Assembly (NCBI GenBank): GCA_038250675.1
Contig: JBBSCB010000001.1
Span: 186,001-250,000, forward strand
DNA from: JAICUF01 sp038250675
GTDB taxonomy: Bacteria > Gemmatimonadota > Gemmatimonadetes > Gemmatimonadales > GWC2-71-9
Direction: 5' to 3'
Length of the DNA: 64,000 nt
This document shows, one piece after another, positions 25,943 through 34,661 of this stretch (position 1 is the stretch's first letter; the number at the start of each line of letters is the position of its first letter). A model generated the notes under the pieces. It had not been told where the DNA came from. It did not search any database and worked only from the letters and a program-made list of their open reading frames with translations. The position numbers were made by a program, and so were the translations under genes.

Positions 25943-26982
25943 GGCGCGGCCCGGGCGCCGTCGAGGATCCGCGCCGCGGCGTCCGCAAACCGGTCCACGT
26001 CGTCCTCAGTGGTGTCGAACGAGGCCATGAAGCGCGCTTCGGTCGTCGGCTCGTCCCAGATATAGAAGAAGGATTCGGCCTGAAGCGCGGCCAGGTGCTC
26101 GCGGGGGACGCGGGCAAAGACGGCGTTGGCCTCCACCGGCTGGGTGACGGTGATCGCGGGAATATCGGCGAATTGGGCGGCCAGTCGGCGCGCCATGGCG
26201 TTGGCGTGGCGCGCGCTCCGGAGCCAGAGATCGCTACCCAGAAGGGCATCGAACTGTGCGCCGGCAAAGCGCATCTTGGAGGAGAGCTGCATCCCCTGCT
26301 TCCGGACGAACCGAAACCCCTCCGCCAGCGACGGCTCGAAGAACAGCACCGCCTCGGCGCCGAGCAGCCCGTTCTTGGTGCCGCCGAACGAGAGCACGTC
26401 CACCCCCGCGTCCACCGTGAAGGCGCGAAGCGGCAGGTCGAGCGCGGCCGCGGCGTTGCAGATGCGGGCGCCGTCCATGTGCAGCAGCATGCCGTGCGCG
26501 TGGGCACAGTCGGCCAGGGCGCGGACCTGGGCCGCGGTGTAAACCGTACCGTATTCGGTGGATTGCGAGATCGACACGACGCGCGGCTGCACGTGGTGCT
26601 GGTCGCCGATGCCGTGCACCCGCGAGAGCACGCCCTCCGTCGTGAGCCTGCCGTCGGGCGCGGGGATGCCGAGCAGCTTGCAGCCGGCCATCCGCTCGGG
26701 CGCGCCGCATTCGTCCACGTTGATGTGCGCCAGCTCGGCGCAGATCACCGCCTGATGCGGACGGGTGACGGCCGCGAGGCCGAGCACGTTGGCGCCGGTG
26801 CCGTTGAAGACGAGGAACGCCTCGGTGCGAGGACCGAAGTGCTCCCGGAAGCGAGCCACGGCGCGCGCGGTGTACGGGTCGTCGCCGTAGGCGCGCACAT
26901 GCCCGTCATTGGCGGCGATGATGGCGGCCATGATTTCCGGGTGCGCCCCGGCGTTGTTGTCGCTGGCAAAGCTACGCGTCAT
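25939..26982 (-). CDS. ltaE: Low-specificity threonine aldolase-like PLP enzyme
   Basis: The enzyme is predicted to cleave L-threonine/allo-threonine to glycine and acetaldehyde. MTRSFASDNNAGAHPEI near the start and LLHMDGARICNAA are family motifs; the PLP lysine lies in SFGGTKNGLLGAEAV. ATG 26982 was chosen because it starts with the conserved SDNNAGAHP block; it overlaps the end of the VOC gene by 11 bases. The length (347 residues) is normal. The gene is coupled to an ankyrin-repeat gene downstream. Confidence 0.9.
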   Translation of the reverse strand: MTRSFASDNNAGAHPEIMAAIIAANDGHVRAYGDDPYTARAVARFREHFGPRTEAFLVFNGTGANVLGLAAVTRPHQAVICAELAHINVDECGAPERMAGCKLLGIPAPDGRLTTEGVLSRVHGIGDQHHVQPRVVSISQSTEYGTVYTAAQVRALADCAHAHGMLLHMDGARICNAAAALDLPLRAFTVDAGVDVLSFGGTKNGLLGAEAVLFFEPSLAEGFRFVRKQGMQLSSKMRFAGAQFDALLGSDLWLRSARHANAMARRLAAQFADIPAITVTQPVEANAVFARVPREHLAALQAESFFYIWDEPTTEARFMASFDTTEDDVDRFADAAARILDGARAAP

Positions 26983-27340
26983 CGGGAACCGTGTCGTCCC
27001 ACAGGGCAAAAATGTTGCCGTCCGGATCAGCGATCATGGCCATGACGCCCCACGACTGGCGGGTGGGCTCGGTGACGAACCGGACGCCTCGATCGTGGAG
27101 CAGTCCGCAGAAGTGCAGCAGATCGGGGACATGGAAGGTCAGCCCGGTATGGCGCCCCACCATCGCGGCCGCGTCGGGATGCGTGGCGGGATGGACGCCA
27201 AGGTGGGGCTCGTTCTCGAGAAATTCCGCGCCGAACGAGCCCTGCTTGACCAGCGTGAGTCCGAGCGTGTCACGATAGAAGGTGACGGCGCGCTCGATGT
27301 CGGTGACGAAGATGGCGATGCTGTAGAGTGAGCGAATCAT
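26972..27340 (-). CDS. VOC-superfamily (glyoxalase/dioxygenase fold) protein
   Basis: The 122-residue single-domain protein has the VOC pattern SIAIFVTDIERAVTFYRDTLGLTL at the N-terminus and MAMIADPDGNIFALWD at the C-terminus. Such proteins are metal-dependent lyases, isomerases or resistance proteins. Its ATG overlaps the ada stop by 4 bases, placing it in a run ada-VOC-ltaE-ankyrin on the minus strand. The substrate is unknown. Confidence 0.88.
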   Translation of the reverse strand: MIRSLYSIAIFVTDIERAVTFYRDTLGLTLVKQGSFGAEFLENEPHLGVHPATHPDAAAMVGRHTGLTFHVPDLLHFCGLLHDRGVRFVTEPTRQSWGVMAMIADPDGNIFALWDDTVPDDA

Positions 27341-28404
27341 CCGGTCGAAGATAATGCCTGCTCCCGCTCGAGCAGAGCACGCTTGCGCGCCTCACCCCAG
27401 CGGTAGCCGCCGAGTCCGCCGTCGCCGCGGACCACGCGATGGCAGGGGACGATCACGGCGAGTGGGTTGCCGGCGCAGGCGCCGGCCACGGCACGCGCCG
27501 CGCCCGGCTGGCCGATGGCGCGGGCCACCTCCGCGTACGTCCGCGTTTCGCCACGCGGTATCCGGGCCAGCTCCGCCCAGACGCGGCGGCGGAATGCGGT
27601 GGCACGGACGTCCATGGGCAGGCCGGTTGCGGGCAGCCCGCGTTCGATGCGCTCGATCACCGTCGCGAGGAGTCCGGCGAGCTGCCCCTCGTCAGCAGTC
27701 AGTTCCGCGGCGGGAAATTCGGCGCGGAGCGCCGTGACGAGCGCCGGCGCATCGTCGCCCAGACTGACCGCGCAGAGGCCCTTCGACGTGGCGGCCACCA
27801 TGACGTGCCCCAGCGTGGACAGCGCGCCGGCATAGCGGATGGCCAGGCCCGGCCCGCCCCGGCGATAGCGCGCGGGCGTCATACCGAGCGAGGCGCCGGC
27901 GGATTCGTAGAGGCGGCTGCTCGAGCCGTAGCCCGCATCGTACATCGCGGCACTGACGGTGGCGCCCTCGCGCAGGTTATCGCGGAGCGCCTCGACCCGG
28001 CGTGCGTCGGCGTAGGCCCGCGGGGTGAGGCCGGTGAGCCGCCGGAAGGCGCGGCCGAGCCGTGCCGGCGGGACGCCGAGCCGGCCGGCGAGGGCATCGA
28101 GGGTGGCGGGCTCGCGATCGAGCAGCGCGGCCGCGCGCTCGACCACATGCTGATCGGGGTGACTGGCCGTGGCCGGCCGGCATCGCTTGCAGGCCCGGAA
28201 GCCGGCGGCTTCCGCCGCCGCGGGCGACGGATGGAACTCTACCTGGGCGCGGCCGGGGCGGCGCGACGGACACGTGGGGCGGCAGTAAATGCCGGTGGAG
28301 CGCACCGCGTAGACAAAGCGGCCGTCGGCGGCGGGGTCGCGGTCGAGCACCGCCTGCCAGTCGGCGGCGGCGCGGGGGCTGTGGATCATCTCGGGCTGCG
28401 TCAT
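27337..28404 (-). CDS. ada: Bifunctional Ada: DNA repair methyltransferase and regulator
   Basis: Ada repairs methylphosphotriesters and O6-alkylguanine and activates the adaptive response. The 355-residue protein has the N-terminal zinc/acceptor cysteines C41, C45, C72 and C75 (GIYCRPTCPSR, RACKRC), an AraC-type DNA-binding region (about 85-180, ARLGRAFRRLTGLTPRAYADARR) and the C-terminal methyltransferase with VIVPCHRV (C321). A strong AGGAGG lies 9 bases before the ATG. The full three-domain arrangement is present. Confidence 0.96.
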   Translation of the reverse strand: MTQPEMIHSPRAAADWQAVLDRDPAADGRFVYAVRSTGIYCRPTCPSRRPGRAQVEFHPSPAAAEAAGFRACKRCRPATASHPDQHVVERAAALLDREPATLDALAGRLGVPPARLGRAFRRLTGLTPRAYADARRVEALRDNLREGATVSAAMYDAGYGSSSRLYESAGASLGMTPARYRRGGPGLAIRYAGALSTLGHVMVAATSKGLCAVSLGDDAPALVTALRAEFPAAELTADEGQLAGLLATVIERIERGLPATGLPMDVRATAFRRRVWAELARIPRGETRTYAEVARAIGQPGAARAVAGACAGNPLAVIVPCHRVVRGDGGLGGYRWGEARKRALLEREQALSSTG

Positions 28405-28450
28405 GGCTCGTTTCCTCCTGCCCGAAGATGGCGTGCGCGGCATTGCCGGG

Positions 28451-29203
28451 CTATCCGGTTTCGACCGCCAAACCGGCGGGTGACGAAGGACGGAGAAGGA
28501 AGCTGAGCATGGCGCCGGGCGCGTGATCGGCCGCGCCGCCCGGTCCGGGCCCGGGAAAGACGGTGGCGGGGACGTCACCGACGAGGGTGAGCTGCCGCCC
28601 CTCGAGGCGGAGTCCGCTCCCCTCGCGGAGCCCGACCACCCGCACGTCGGGGTTGAGCGACTGGAACTCCTCGATGCGCTGGCGGCGGGTCTCGCCGCCG
28701 TGATCGGGAATGGTCTGATCGGTAAAGTGCGGATTGATCTGGAACGGGACCAGCCCCAGCGCCGCAAAGCCGGGCGGCATCACAATGGGCATGTCGTTGG
28801 TGGTGCAGATGGTGGGGCAGGCGACGTTGGCGCCGGCGCTCCAGCCCAGGTACGGCGCGCCGGCCAGCACCCGCCGGCGGATGGGATCGAGCAGGCCGGT
28901 GCGGTACAACTGGTCCAGTAGATGGAAAGTGTTGCCGCCGCCCACCACGATGGCCTCCGCAGCCTGCACGGCCGCCAGCGCGTCCGCCGCCTCATGTATC
29001 GAGTCGAGCTGATAGTCCATTTCGCCGAAGGCGGTCCGGACGGCACCGGCGTATTCGGCCCAGGGGACGCGCGCGCCCGCAAATGGCACGAAGAGGACGC
29101 GCCGGACAGCGGTGCCGAGGAACTCGGTGATGGGGGCGCGCGGCCAGCGCAGGTAGGGCTCGCCCGGGTTGGTCGAATTGCTGAGCAGCAGCGCTCGTGT
29201 CAT
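28451..29203 (-). CDS. Peptidase E-like protein (S51, aspartyl dipeptidase family)
   Basis: The 250-residue cytoplasmic protein has the glutamine-amidotransferase-like fold of peptidase E: the nucleophile elbow GWSAGANVA with S122, VVGGGNTFHLLDQL before it and INPHF with H159 after it. Peptidase E enzymes hydrolyse Asp-X dipeptides. The ATG overlaps the stop of the upstream secreted HExxH protein gene by ATGA. The call of family is firm; the exact substrate is inferred. Confidence 0.88.
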   Translation of the reverse strand: MTRALLLSNSTNPGEPYLRWPRAPITEFLGTAVRRVLFVPFAGARVPWAEYAGAVRTAFGEMDYQLDSIHEAADALAAVQAAEAIVVGGGNTFHLLDQLYRTGLLDPIRRRVLAGAPYLGWSAGANVACPTICTTNDMPIVMPPGFAALGLVPFQINPHFTDQTIPDHGGETRRQRIEEFQSLNPDVRVVGLREGSGLRLEGRQLTLVGDVPATVFPGPGPGGAADHAPGAMLSFLLRPSSPAGLAVETG

Positions 29204-30075
29204 CGGTCGGCGGGCTGAAGGATCAGGAAGAGCCGGTTGGCCGCGGTGGCGATCAGCGAGATCTGCGCACCGGTGGCGTGGGACATCGCATGGAGCTGGA
29301 GCGGGTCCGCGTCTCCCGGCCGGTCGCGGTCCAGCACCGTCCAGGAGGTGTCGGTCCACGACCGGAGGATAGTCGAGATTTCCCGAAAGCGCCGGGCGAC
29401 GTCAGCCGCCTTGCGGCCATCGAACAGCGGGCACACCACCACCGCGCCGTCACGTATCTCGCAGTCGTAGGTACCGGGAACATCTGCGGTGGTTTCGTAG
29501 GTGGGCGGGGACAGGCCGTAAATGACGTTGCCGCGGATGGAAGCAAAGCTGTCGCGGGCGGCCTGGGCAAAGAGATCGAGCGCCGCCAGCCAGCGCCGCC
29601 GGTCGGTCTTGACGTCGATGCAGTCCTGGAGACTCCGCACCAGCTCGGTGCCGCCCAGGTGCAGCGCATCGCCGGGCCAGTTTTTGAGCTCCTCTTCGAG
29701 GGCCACGACGTGGCGGCCCTTCATGGCGCCGCCCTCGACCATGTGCTGGATGGCCCAGCAGTCGGCTTCCCGCTCCCAGCGGGGGTCGTTCTGCTTCCAG
29801 AGATGTCCCAACCGGTGGTGCGCGCATTCGTGGAGATAGATGAAGGTGCGGGCCGACTCGCTGGCCGGTCCCAGATTGTGGGCGTTCCAGTAGATGACGG
29901 GGGTATCCGCCACGATCGTGGCCATGCCGCCGGCCGCCATCGTGTTGTCGTCGCGGGTGACGACGGTGCGGCCGAGGCGGTCCACGCAGCCGGAATAGGG
30001 GGTCTGGGCGGCGGCGGCGGCGGCAGCGAGCAGCAGCGGGGCAGCGACGGCCGGGATCAGAGTGCGGTATTGCAT
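29200..30075 (-). CDS. Secreted protein with HExxH metallopeptidase motif
   Basis: The 291-residue protein begins with a Sec signal peptide (about 1-23, cut after AAAAAQ) and is therefore probably periplasmic. FIYLHECAHHRLGH contains HExxH (H82, E83, H86), followed 15 residues later by EREADCWAIQHM, where E or D could be the third metal ligand, as in M48-like gluzincins. The C-terminal half is not recognised. It is coupled to the peptidase E gene, which suggests a two-step peptide degradation pair. Function is predicted from motifs only. Confidence 0.75.
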   Translation of the reverse strand: MQYRTLIPAVAAPLLLAAAAAAAQTPYSGCVDRLGRTVVTRDDNTMAAGGMATIVADTPVIYWNAHNLGPASESARTFIYLHECAHHRLGHLWKQNDPRWEREADCWAIQHMVEGGAMKGRHVVALEEELKNWPGDALHLGGTELVRSLQDCIDVKTDRRRWLAALDLFAQAARDSFASIRGNVIYGLSPPTYETTADVPGTYDCEIRDGAVVVCPLFDGRKAADVARRFREISTILRSWTDTSWTVLDRDRPGDADPLQLHAMSHATGAQISLIATAANRLFLILQPADR

Positions 30076-30098
30076 TGCGGTACCCGGAATCTAGCGGC

Positions 30099-30128
30099 CT
30101 TTCGTCCGCCGTCGTGGACGCGTATTCT
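30099..30128 (+). promoter_or_regulatory. Bipartite promoter-like motif before the symporter operon
   Basis: CTTTCG (30099-30104), an 18-bp spacer and TATTCT (30123-30128) lie about 97 bp before the symporter ATG. The same arrangement with the same spacing occurs before the DUF1080 operon at 39263-39292. TATTCT is an acceptable -10 box; CTTTCG is not a normal -35 box. Confidence 0.45.
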
Positions 30129-30225
30129 CCAGCGGGCGCGCGCCTGCGCTCTTCCACACATTCCAACTGCGTCGGTCGCCGCGGCCCCTGGCGGTCGTCG
30201 GCGCGCCCATCCCCGGGAGAAGCTG

Positions 30226-31998
30226 ATGCGGCTCACGTCGCTCGACTGGCTGATCGTGCTCGCGTCGATCACGCTGTCGTTTGTGCCGGCGATCCTGCTT
30301 GCCCGGCGCGCGGGCAGCAGCACCGCGGAGTTCTTCACCTCGGGCCGGGCGGCGCCGTGGTGGCTGATCGGCGTGTCGATGGTGGCGACGACGTTCAGCA
30401 CCGACACTCCCAATCTGGTCACCAACCTGATCCGCGAGGGCGGCGTCGCCAACAACTGGCAGTGGTGGGCCTTCCTGCTCACCGGCATGGCGACGGTGTT
30501 CTTCTATGCGCGGCTGTGGCGGCGCTCCGGGGTGCTGACCGATCTCGAGTTCTACGAGATCCGGTACTCGGGGCGGCCGGCGACGTTCGTGCGCGGCTTC
30601 CGGGCGATCTACCTGGGGCTCTTCTTCAACTGCGTGATCATGGCGTCGGTCAATCTGGCGGCGGCCAAGATCGCCAACGTGATGCTGGGCTGGCCGATGG
30701 GCAAGACGCTGGTGGTCTGCGGCGTCATGAATATCGCCTTTGCCGCCACGTCGGGACTCTGGGGGGTGCTGGTCACCGACTTCATCCAGTTCGGCATCGC
30801 GATGGCGGGCTCGTTTGCGGCGGCGTACTTCGCGCTGAAGCAGCCGGAGGTGGGAGGGCTCGTCGGGCTGGTGCACCGGGTGGATCCCAAGATGCTGAGC
30901 CTGCTGCCCGATTTTGGCGACTGGGGGATGACAATCTCGGTGCTGATCGTGCCGCTCACCGTGCAATGGTGGTCGGTGTGGTATCCCGGCGCCGAGCCGG
31001 GCGGCGGGAGCTATATCGCGCAGCGGATGCTGGCGGCGCGAAGCGAGCGCGACGCGCTTGGCGGCACGCTCTTCTTCAACATTGCGCATTACGCGCTGCG
31101 GTCGTGGCCGTGGATCATCGTGGCGCTGGCGTCCACGCTGGTCTTTCCCCATCTCACGGACATCTCGCGCGCCTTTCCCTACGTGGACCAGCGGCTGATC
31201 GGCCACGACATGGCGTATCCGGCAATGCTCAAGTTCCTGCCGGCGGGGTTCATGGGGCTGATGGTGGCAGGACTCCTCGCCGCCTACATCTCGACGATCT
31301 CGACCCACCTCAACTGGGGCAGCTCCTACCTGGTGCACGACTTCTACCGGCGCTTCGTGCGCACCGGCGCCGATGAGCGGCATTACGTGCTGGTGAGCCG
31401 GATCGTCACCGCGCTGCTGATGGTGCTGGCGGGGCTCACCACGCTGGTGCTCGATTCGGCGCGGCAGAGCTTCCAGCTCCTGATGTCGGTCGGTGCCGGC
31501 ACCGGACTCATCTACCTGCTGCGCTGGTTCTGGTGGCGGATCAACGCGTGGAGCGAGATTGCCGCCATGGCGAGCTCGTTCCTCATCGCCATCGGATTTT
31601 TCGTGGCGGTCAAGATGGGTGCCCAGATACCGGCGCACATCTCGCTCCTGATCACGGTCGCCGCCACCACGGTGGTCTGGCTCGTGGTCACCCTGCTCAC
31701 GGCGCCGGCGGACCGCGCGACGCTGGTGCGGTTCTACCGGCTGGTGCGCCCGGCTGGGCGCGGCTGGCTGCCGGTGCAGGCGGAGGCCGGCGTCGGCCCC
31801 TCCCCCGACAGCATGGCGCAATCGCTCCTCGGCTGGGTCCTGGGGTGCACGATGGTGTACGCCGCGCTGTTCGGCACCGGCAGCTTTCTCTATGGAAAGA
31901 CGGCGCAGGGGATGGTGTGGCTGGTGGTCTTCGTGGTCAGCGCCGGCGGGCTGATCCGGCTGTTGCCACGCATGTGGAGCGCCAAGGGCGCGACGTGA
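30226..31998 (+). CDS. Sodium:solute symporter family transporter
   Basis: This 590-residue inner-membrane protein of the SSS family has about 13-14 transmembrane helices. Family landmarks are FFTSGRAAPWWLIGVSMVATTFSTDTPNLVTNL near the N-terminus (first sodium site region) and GLLAAYISTISTHLNWGSSYLVHDFYRRF in the middle. GGGAGAAGC precedes the ATG. It is co-transcribed with a nucleotidyltransferase and a galactokinase-like kinase, so a sugar is the likely substrate, taken up with Na+. Confidence 0.92.
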   Translation: MRLTSLDWLIVLASITLSFVPAILLARRAGSSTAEFFTSGRAAPWWLIGVSMVATTFSTDTPNLVTNLIREGGVANNWQWWAFLLTGMATVFFYARLWRRSGVLTDLEFYEIRYSGRPATFVRGFRAIYLGLFFNCVIMASVNLAAAKIANVMLGWPMGKTLVVCGVMNIAFAATSGLWGVLVTDFIQFGIAMAGSFAAAYFALKQPEVGGLVGLVHRVDPKMLSLLPDFGDWGMTISVLIVPLTVQWWSVWYPGAEPGGGSYIAQRMLAARSERDALGGTLFFNIAHYALRSWPWIIVALASTLVFPHLTDISRAFPYVDQRLIGHDMAYPAMLKFLPAGFMGLMVAGLLAAYISTISTHLNWGSSYLVHDFYRRFVRTGADERHYVLVSRIVTALLMVLAGLTTLVLDSARQSFQLLMSVGAGTGLIYLLRWFWWRINAWSEIAAMASSFLIAIGFFVAVKMGAQIPAHISLLITVAATTVVWLVVTLLTAPADRATLVRFYRLVRPAGRGWLPVQAEAGVGPSPDSMAQSLLGWVLGCTMVYAALFGTGSFLYGKTAQGMVWLVVFVVSAGGLIRLLPRMWSAKGAT

Positions 31999-32801
31999 CC
32001 CGGCGCGCCGTCGTCCTTGCCCGTGGGCTGGGGACGCGGATGCGCCGGACGGACGCGGCGGCGGCACTGGATCCGGACCAGTCGCGGGCGGCGGACGCCG
32101 GCCTCAAGGCGATGATTCCGATTGGCCGGCCCTTTCTCGACTACGCGCTCAGCGGGCTCGCGGATGCGGGGTACACCGACGTGTGTCTGGTCATCGGCCC
32201 GGAGCATACGCCGGTGCGGGAGCACTACGCCAGCCATCCGGCGCGGCGGATCACGGTGACCTTTGCGGTGCAGGAGCGGCCGCTGGGCACCGCCGATGCC
32301 GTCGTCGCGGCCCAGGAGTTTGCCGCGCAGGGCCGGTTTCTGGTGCTGAACGGCGACAACTACTACCCGGTCGAGGCGCTGCGCGCGCTGCGGGAGCTGG
32401 ATGCACCGGCGCTCGCGGCGTTTGGCCGGGCGGCACTGCTGGCGGACGGGCACATTCCGGCTGAGCGGATTGCGCGGTTTGCGGTGGTGGAGACCGACGG
32501 GGCCGGGTATCTGCGCCGCATCATCGAAAAGCCGACCGAGGAGGAGCTTGCGCGGCTTCCGGGCGACATCAGGGTGAGCATGAACTGCTGGCTGCTCGAC
32601 GAGCGCCTGGTCCAGGCGTGCCGCGACGTGCCGCTCTCGCCCCGGGGTGAGCTGGAGCTGCCGCTGGCGGTACAGCGGGCGGTGGACGCGGGCGTACGGG
32701 TGCGGGCGGTGCCGGTGGACGCAGTGGTGCTCGATCTGTCGAGTCGGGCCGATATCGCCGCCGTGGCGGCGCGGCTCGCCGGTACGGAGCCCCGGCCGTG
32801 A
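31995..32801 (+). CDS. Sugar nucleotidyltransferase (NTP_transferase family)
   Basis: The 268-residue protein is a nucleotidyltransferase predicted to join a sugar 1-phosphate to a nucleotide. It has the glycine-rich NTP-binding loop ARGLGTRMRR (first position of the usual GGxGTR replaced by R), LKAMIPIGRPFLDYAL, and FLVLNGDNYYP with the metal-binding aspartate. The GTG start overlaps the symporter stop and its stop overlaps the kinase GTG. Together these genes suggest sugar uptake, anomeric phosphorylation and activation. The specific sugar is not known. Confidence 0.88.
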   Translation: MTRRAVVLARGLGTRMRRTDAAAALDPDQSRAADAGLKAMIPIGRPFLDYALSGLADAGYTDVCLVIGPEHTPVREHYASHPARRITVTFAVQERPLGTADAVVAAQEFAAQGRFLVLNGDNYYPVEALRALRELDAPALAAFGRAALLADGHIPAERIARFAVVETDGAGYLRRIIEKPTEEELARLPGDIRVSMNCWLLDERLVQACRDVPLSPRGELELPLAVQRAVDAGVRVRAVPVDAVVLDLSSRADIAAVAARLAGTEPRP

Positions 32802-34138
32802 GCGATCGCGCCGAGCGACTCATGAGCGCCGGCATGAGCGGCGTGGAGGCCCGCCGGCGGGCGGAATGGATGGCAGAACTCGACGCGGCGCTCACCGCCG
32901 CGGGGGCGGACGCGGCGGCGCGGCGGGCATGGTGGGTGCCGGGCCGGCTGGAGTTTCTGGGCAAGCACACCGACTACTGTGGCGGCCGCAGTCTCGCCTG
33001 CGCCATCGAGCGCGGCATCTGTCTCGTGGCGGCGCCCCGGGGTGACGATCGCATCCGGCTGCACGATATCCGGAGTGGCGAAGTGGCGGTCACCGGTCTC
33101 ACGCCCTCGGAGCCGCCCAGCCCGGGCCACTGGTCCAACTATGCGCTGACGGTGGCCCGCCGCATCGCGCGGAACTTTCCCGGTGCCCGGCGTGGCGCGG
33201 ACATCGCCTTTGCCAGCGACCTGCCGGCGGCCGCGGGGATGAGCAGCTCCAGCGCCCTCGTCGTGGCGGTCTTTCTCGCCCTGGCCGACGTGAACCAGCT
33301 CCGGGATCGCCAGGAGTATCGCCGCAACATTCCCGATGACGACGCGCTGGCCGACTACCTGGGCGCAGTCGAGAACGGCAAGGCGTTTGCCGATCTGAGC
33401 GGTGACATGGGCGTGGGGACGGCCGGCGGCAGCCAGGACCAGACCGCCATCCTGCGCTCGCGCTCCGGTGCGCTGGTCCAGTACGCGTTCATTCCCACTC
33501 GATTTGAGCAGGCGGTGGCACTGCCAGACCGGTATCGCTTTGTGATTGCCGCGAGCGGCATCGTGGCCGAGAAGACGGGAGCCGCGCGGGCCCGCTACAA
33601 TGCGGCGTCGGCCGCCGCCGCGGCCATTCTCGAGCAGTGGCGCCGGGTGTCCGGCCGGGACGACCCGTCGCTCGCCGCGGCCGTGGCGTCCTCCGCCGAT
33701 GCGGCGGACCAGATCCGCTCGGCGATACGCTCGCCATCGGGGACGCGGCTCGATGCGGGTGCGCTGGTGGACCGGTTTGAGCAGTTCCAGACCGAGAGCG
33801 GGATGATCGTGCCGGCAGCGGCGGAGGCGTTGTCGCAGGAGGACCTGACGGCGGTGGGCGCGCTGGTGGACCTGTCGCAGGAGTGCGCGGAACGGCTGCT
33901 GGGCAATCAGGTGCCGGAGACGGCGGAGCTGGCCCGGAGCGCGCGCACGCTGGGTGCGGCGGCAGCATCGGCCTTTGGCGCCGGATTTGGCGGCAGCGTC
34001 TGGGCGATGGTGCCGGACGAGGAAGCGGATGAGTTTGCGAGACGCTGGGCGCGGAGCTACACGCATGCGTGTCCGGACGCGGCCCAGCGGGCGGAGTTCT
34101 TCGTGACGCGGGCGGGGCCGGCGGCGATTCAGGTCTGA
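32798..34138 (+). CDS. Galactokinase-like GHMP kinase
   Basis: The 446-residue protein is a GHMP-superfamily sugar 1-kinase. Galactokinase signature 1 is GRLEFLGKHTDYCGG, the ATP-binding GHMP motif is LPAAAGMSSSSAL and the third motif is AFGAGFGGSVWA. An N-terminal extension of about 45 residues and an insertion around YRRNIPDDDALADYL distinguish it from normal GalK. No galT/galE is present; the partner is the nucleotidyltransferase next to it, so the pair may act on galactose, GlcNAc-type or another sugar. Confidence 0.88.
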   Translation: MSDRAERLMSAGMSGVEARRRAEWMAELDAALTAAGADAAARRAWWVPGRLEFLGKHTDYCGGRSLACAIERGICLVAAPRGDDRIRLHDIRSGEVAVTGLTPSEPPSPGHWSNYALTVARRIARNFPGARRGADIAFASDLPAAAGMSSSSALVVAVFLALADVNQLRDRQEYRRNIPDDDALADYLGAVENGKAFADLSGDMGVGTAGGSQDQTAILRSRSGALVQYAFIPTRFEQAVALPDRYRFVIAASGIVAEKTGAARARYNAASAAAAAILEQWRRVSGRDDPSLAAAVASSADAADQIRSAIRSPSGTRLDAGALVDRFEQFQTESGMIVPAAAEALSQEDLTAVGALVDLSQECAERLLGNQVPETAELARSARTLGAAAASAFGAGFGGSVWAMVPDEEADEFARRWARSYTHACPDAAQRAEFFVTRAGPAAIQV

Positions 34139-34160
34139 CGCCGGGAGCTTGAGGAAGTCA

Positions 34161-34178
34161 CGCGCCGCAGCCGGCGCG
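34161..34178. terminator. Hairpin between the kinase gene and the toxin-antitoxin locus
   Basis: CGCGCCG (34161-34167) pairs perfectly with CGGCGCG (34172-34178) around a 4-base loop. It sits between two convergent genes, in the place of a bidirectional terminator, without a T tract. Confidence 0.55.
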
Positions 34179-34181
34179 AAT

Positions 34182-34466
34182 TCAACTTGACGCGGCCTCA
34201 GACTTGAGCTGAGACCAGGGGACGTTCGGGCCACCCTCCTTGAGTGTCTCGAGCACAGCCTCGATGTCCATCTGATCCTCCAGCGCTTCGAGCAAGGCCA
34301 GATCATCAGCAGAGATCACTGCGGCGACGGCCTTGCCGTGACGATGCAGCAGGACTCGTTCTCCGTTGAACGCCACCTCATTCAGAATATCCGCGAACTG
34401 TGCCCGCGCCTTGCTTGCAGGAAGATCACGATGCTGATGAAGACCAGCCGGCTGGGCTCGCCTCAC
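34182..34466 (-). CDS. Orphan Phd/YefM-type antitoxin
   Basis: The product is a type II antitoxin without a neighbouring toxin. LPASKARAQFADILNEVAFNGERVLLHRHGKAVAAVIS is the Phd/YefM DNA-binding domain, followed by a helical toxin-binding tail (DQMDIEAVLETLKEGG). The natural start seems to be lost: directly before LPASKAR there is no ATG, GTG or TTG, and the nearest candidate is GTG 34466, inside sequence that belongs antisense to the HigB-like gene. This points to a rearrangement joint near 34425. No Doc, YoeB or VapC gene follows. Confidence 0.7.
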   Translation of the reverse strand: MRRAQPAGLHQHRDLPASKARAQFADILNEVAFNGERVLLHRHGKAVAAVISADDLALLEALEDQMDIEAVLETLKEGGPNVPWSQLKSEAASS

Positions 34467-34661
34467 GACGTGAAGGAGTTGTTCGGGCAAACCGATTTTC
34501 TGGGCGACGGACTGGCGGTGTTCGATATTGGAGGCAACAAGTACCGGATAGTGGCGCGCATCCTGTATCCAGTTGGAAGAGTGCTGATCCTGGAAGTATT
34601 CGATCACAAAGGATACGACGCCTGGACCCGGGTGCAGCGGGCAAAGAGAGGTAATAAATGA
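34431..34661 (+). CDS. HigB-type toxin, N-terminally truncated
   Basis: The 76-residue product (ATG 34431, AGGAAG upstream) matches the C-terminal two thirds of HigB-family mRNA interferases: LGSPHDVKELFGQTDFLGDGLAVFDIGGNKYRIVARI followed by a divergent end (FDHKGYDAW). Usual family members have about 95-100 residues, with a further 30-35 at the N-terminus that are missing here. The cut falls where the opposite-strand antitoxin gene also breaks off. The HigA gene overlaps its stop by ATGA. It may be an inactive toxin. Confidence 0.72.
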   Translation: MLMKTSRLGSPHDVKELFGQTDFLGDGLAVFDIGGNKYRIVARILYPVGRVLILEVFDHKGYDAWTRVQRAKRGNK

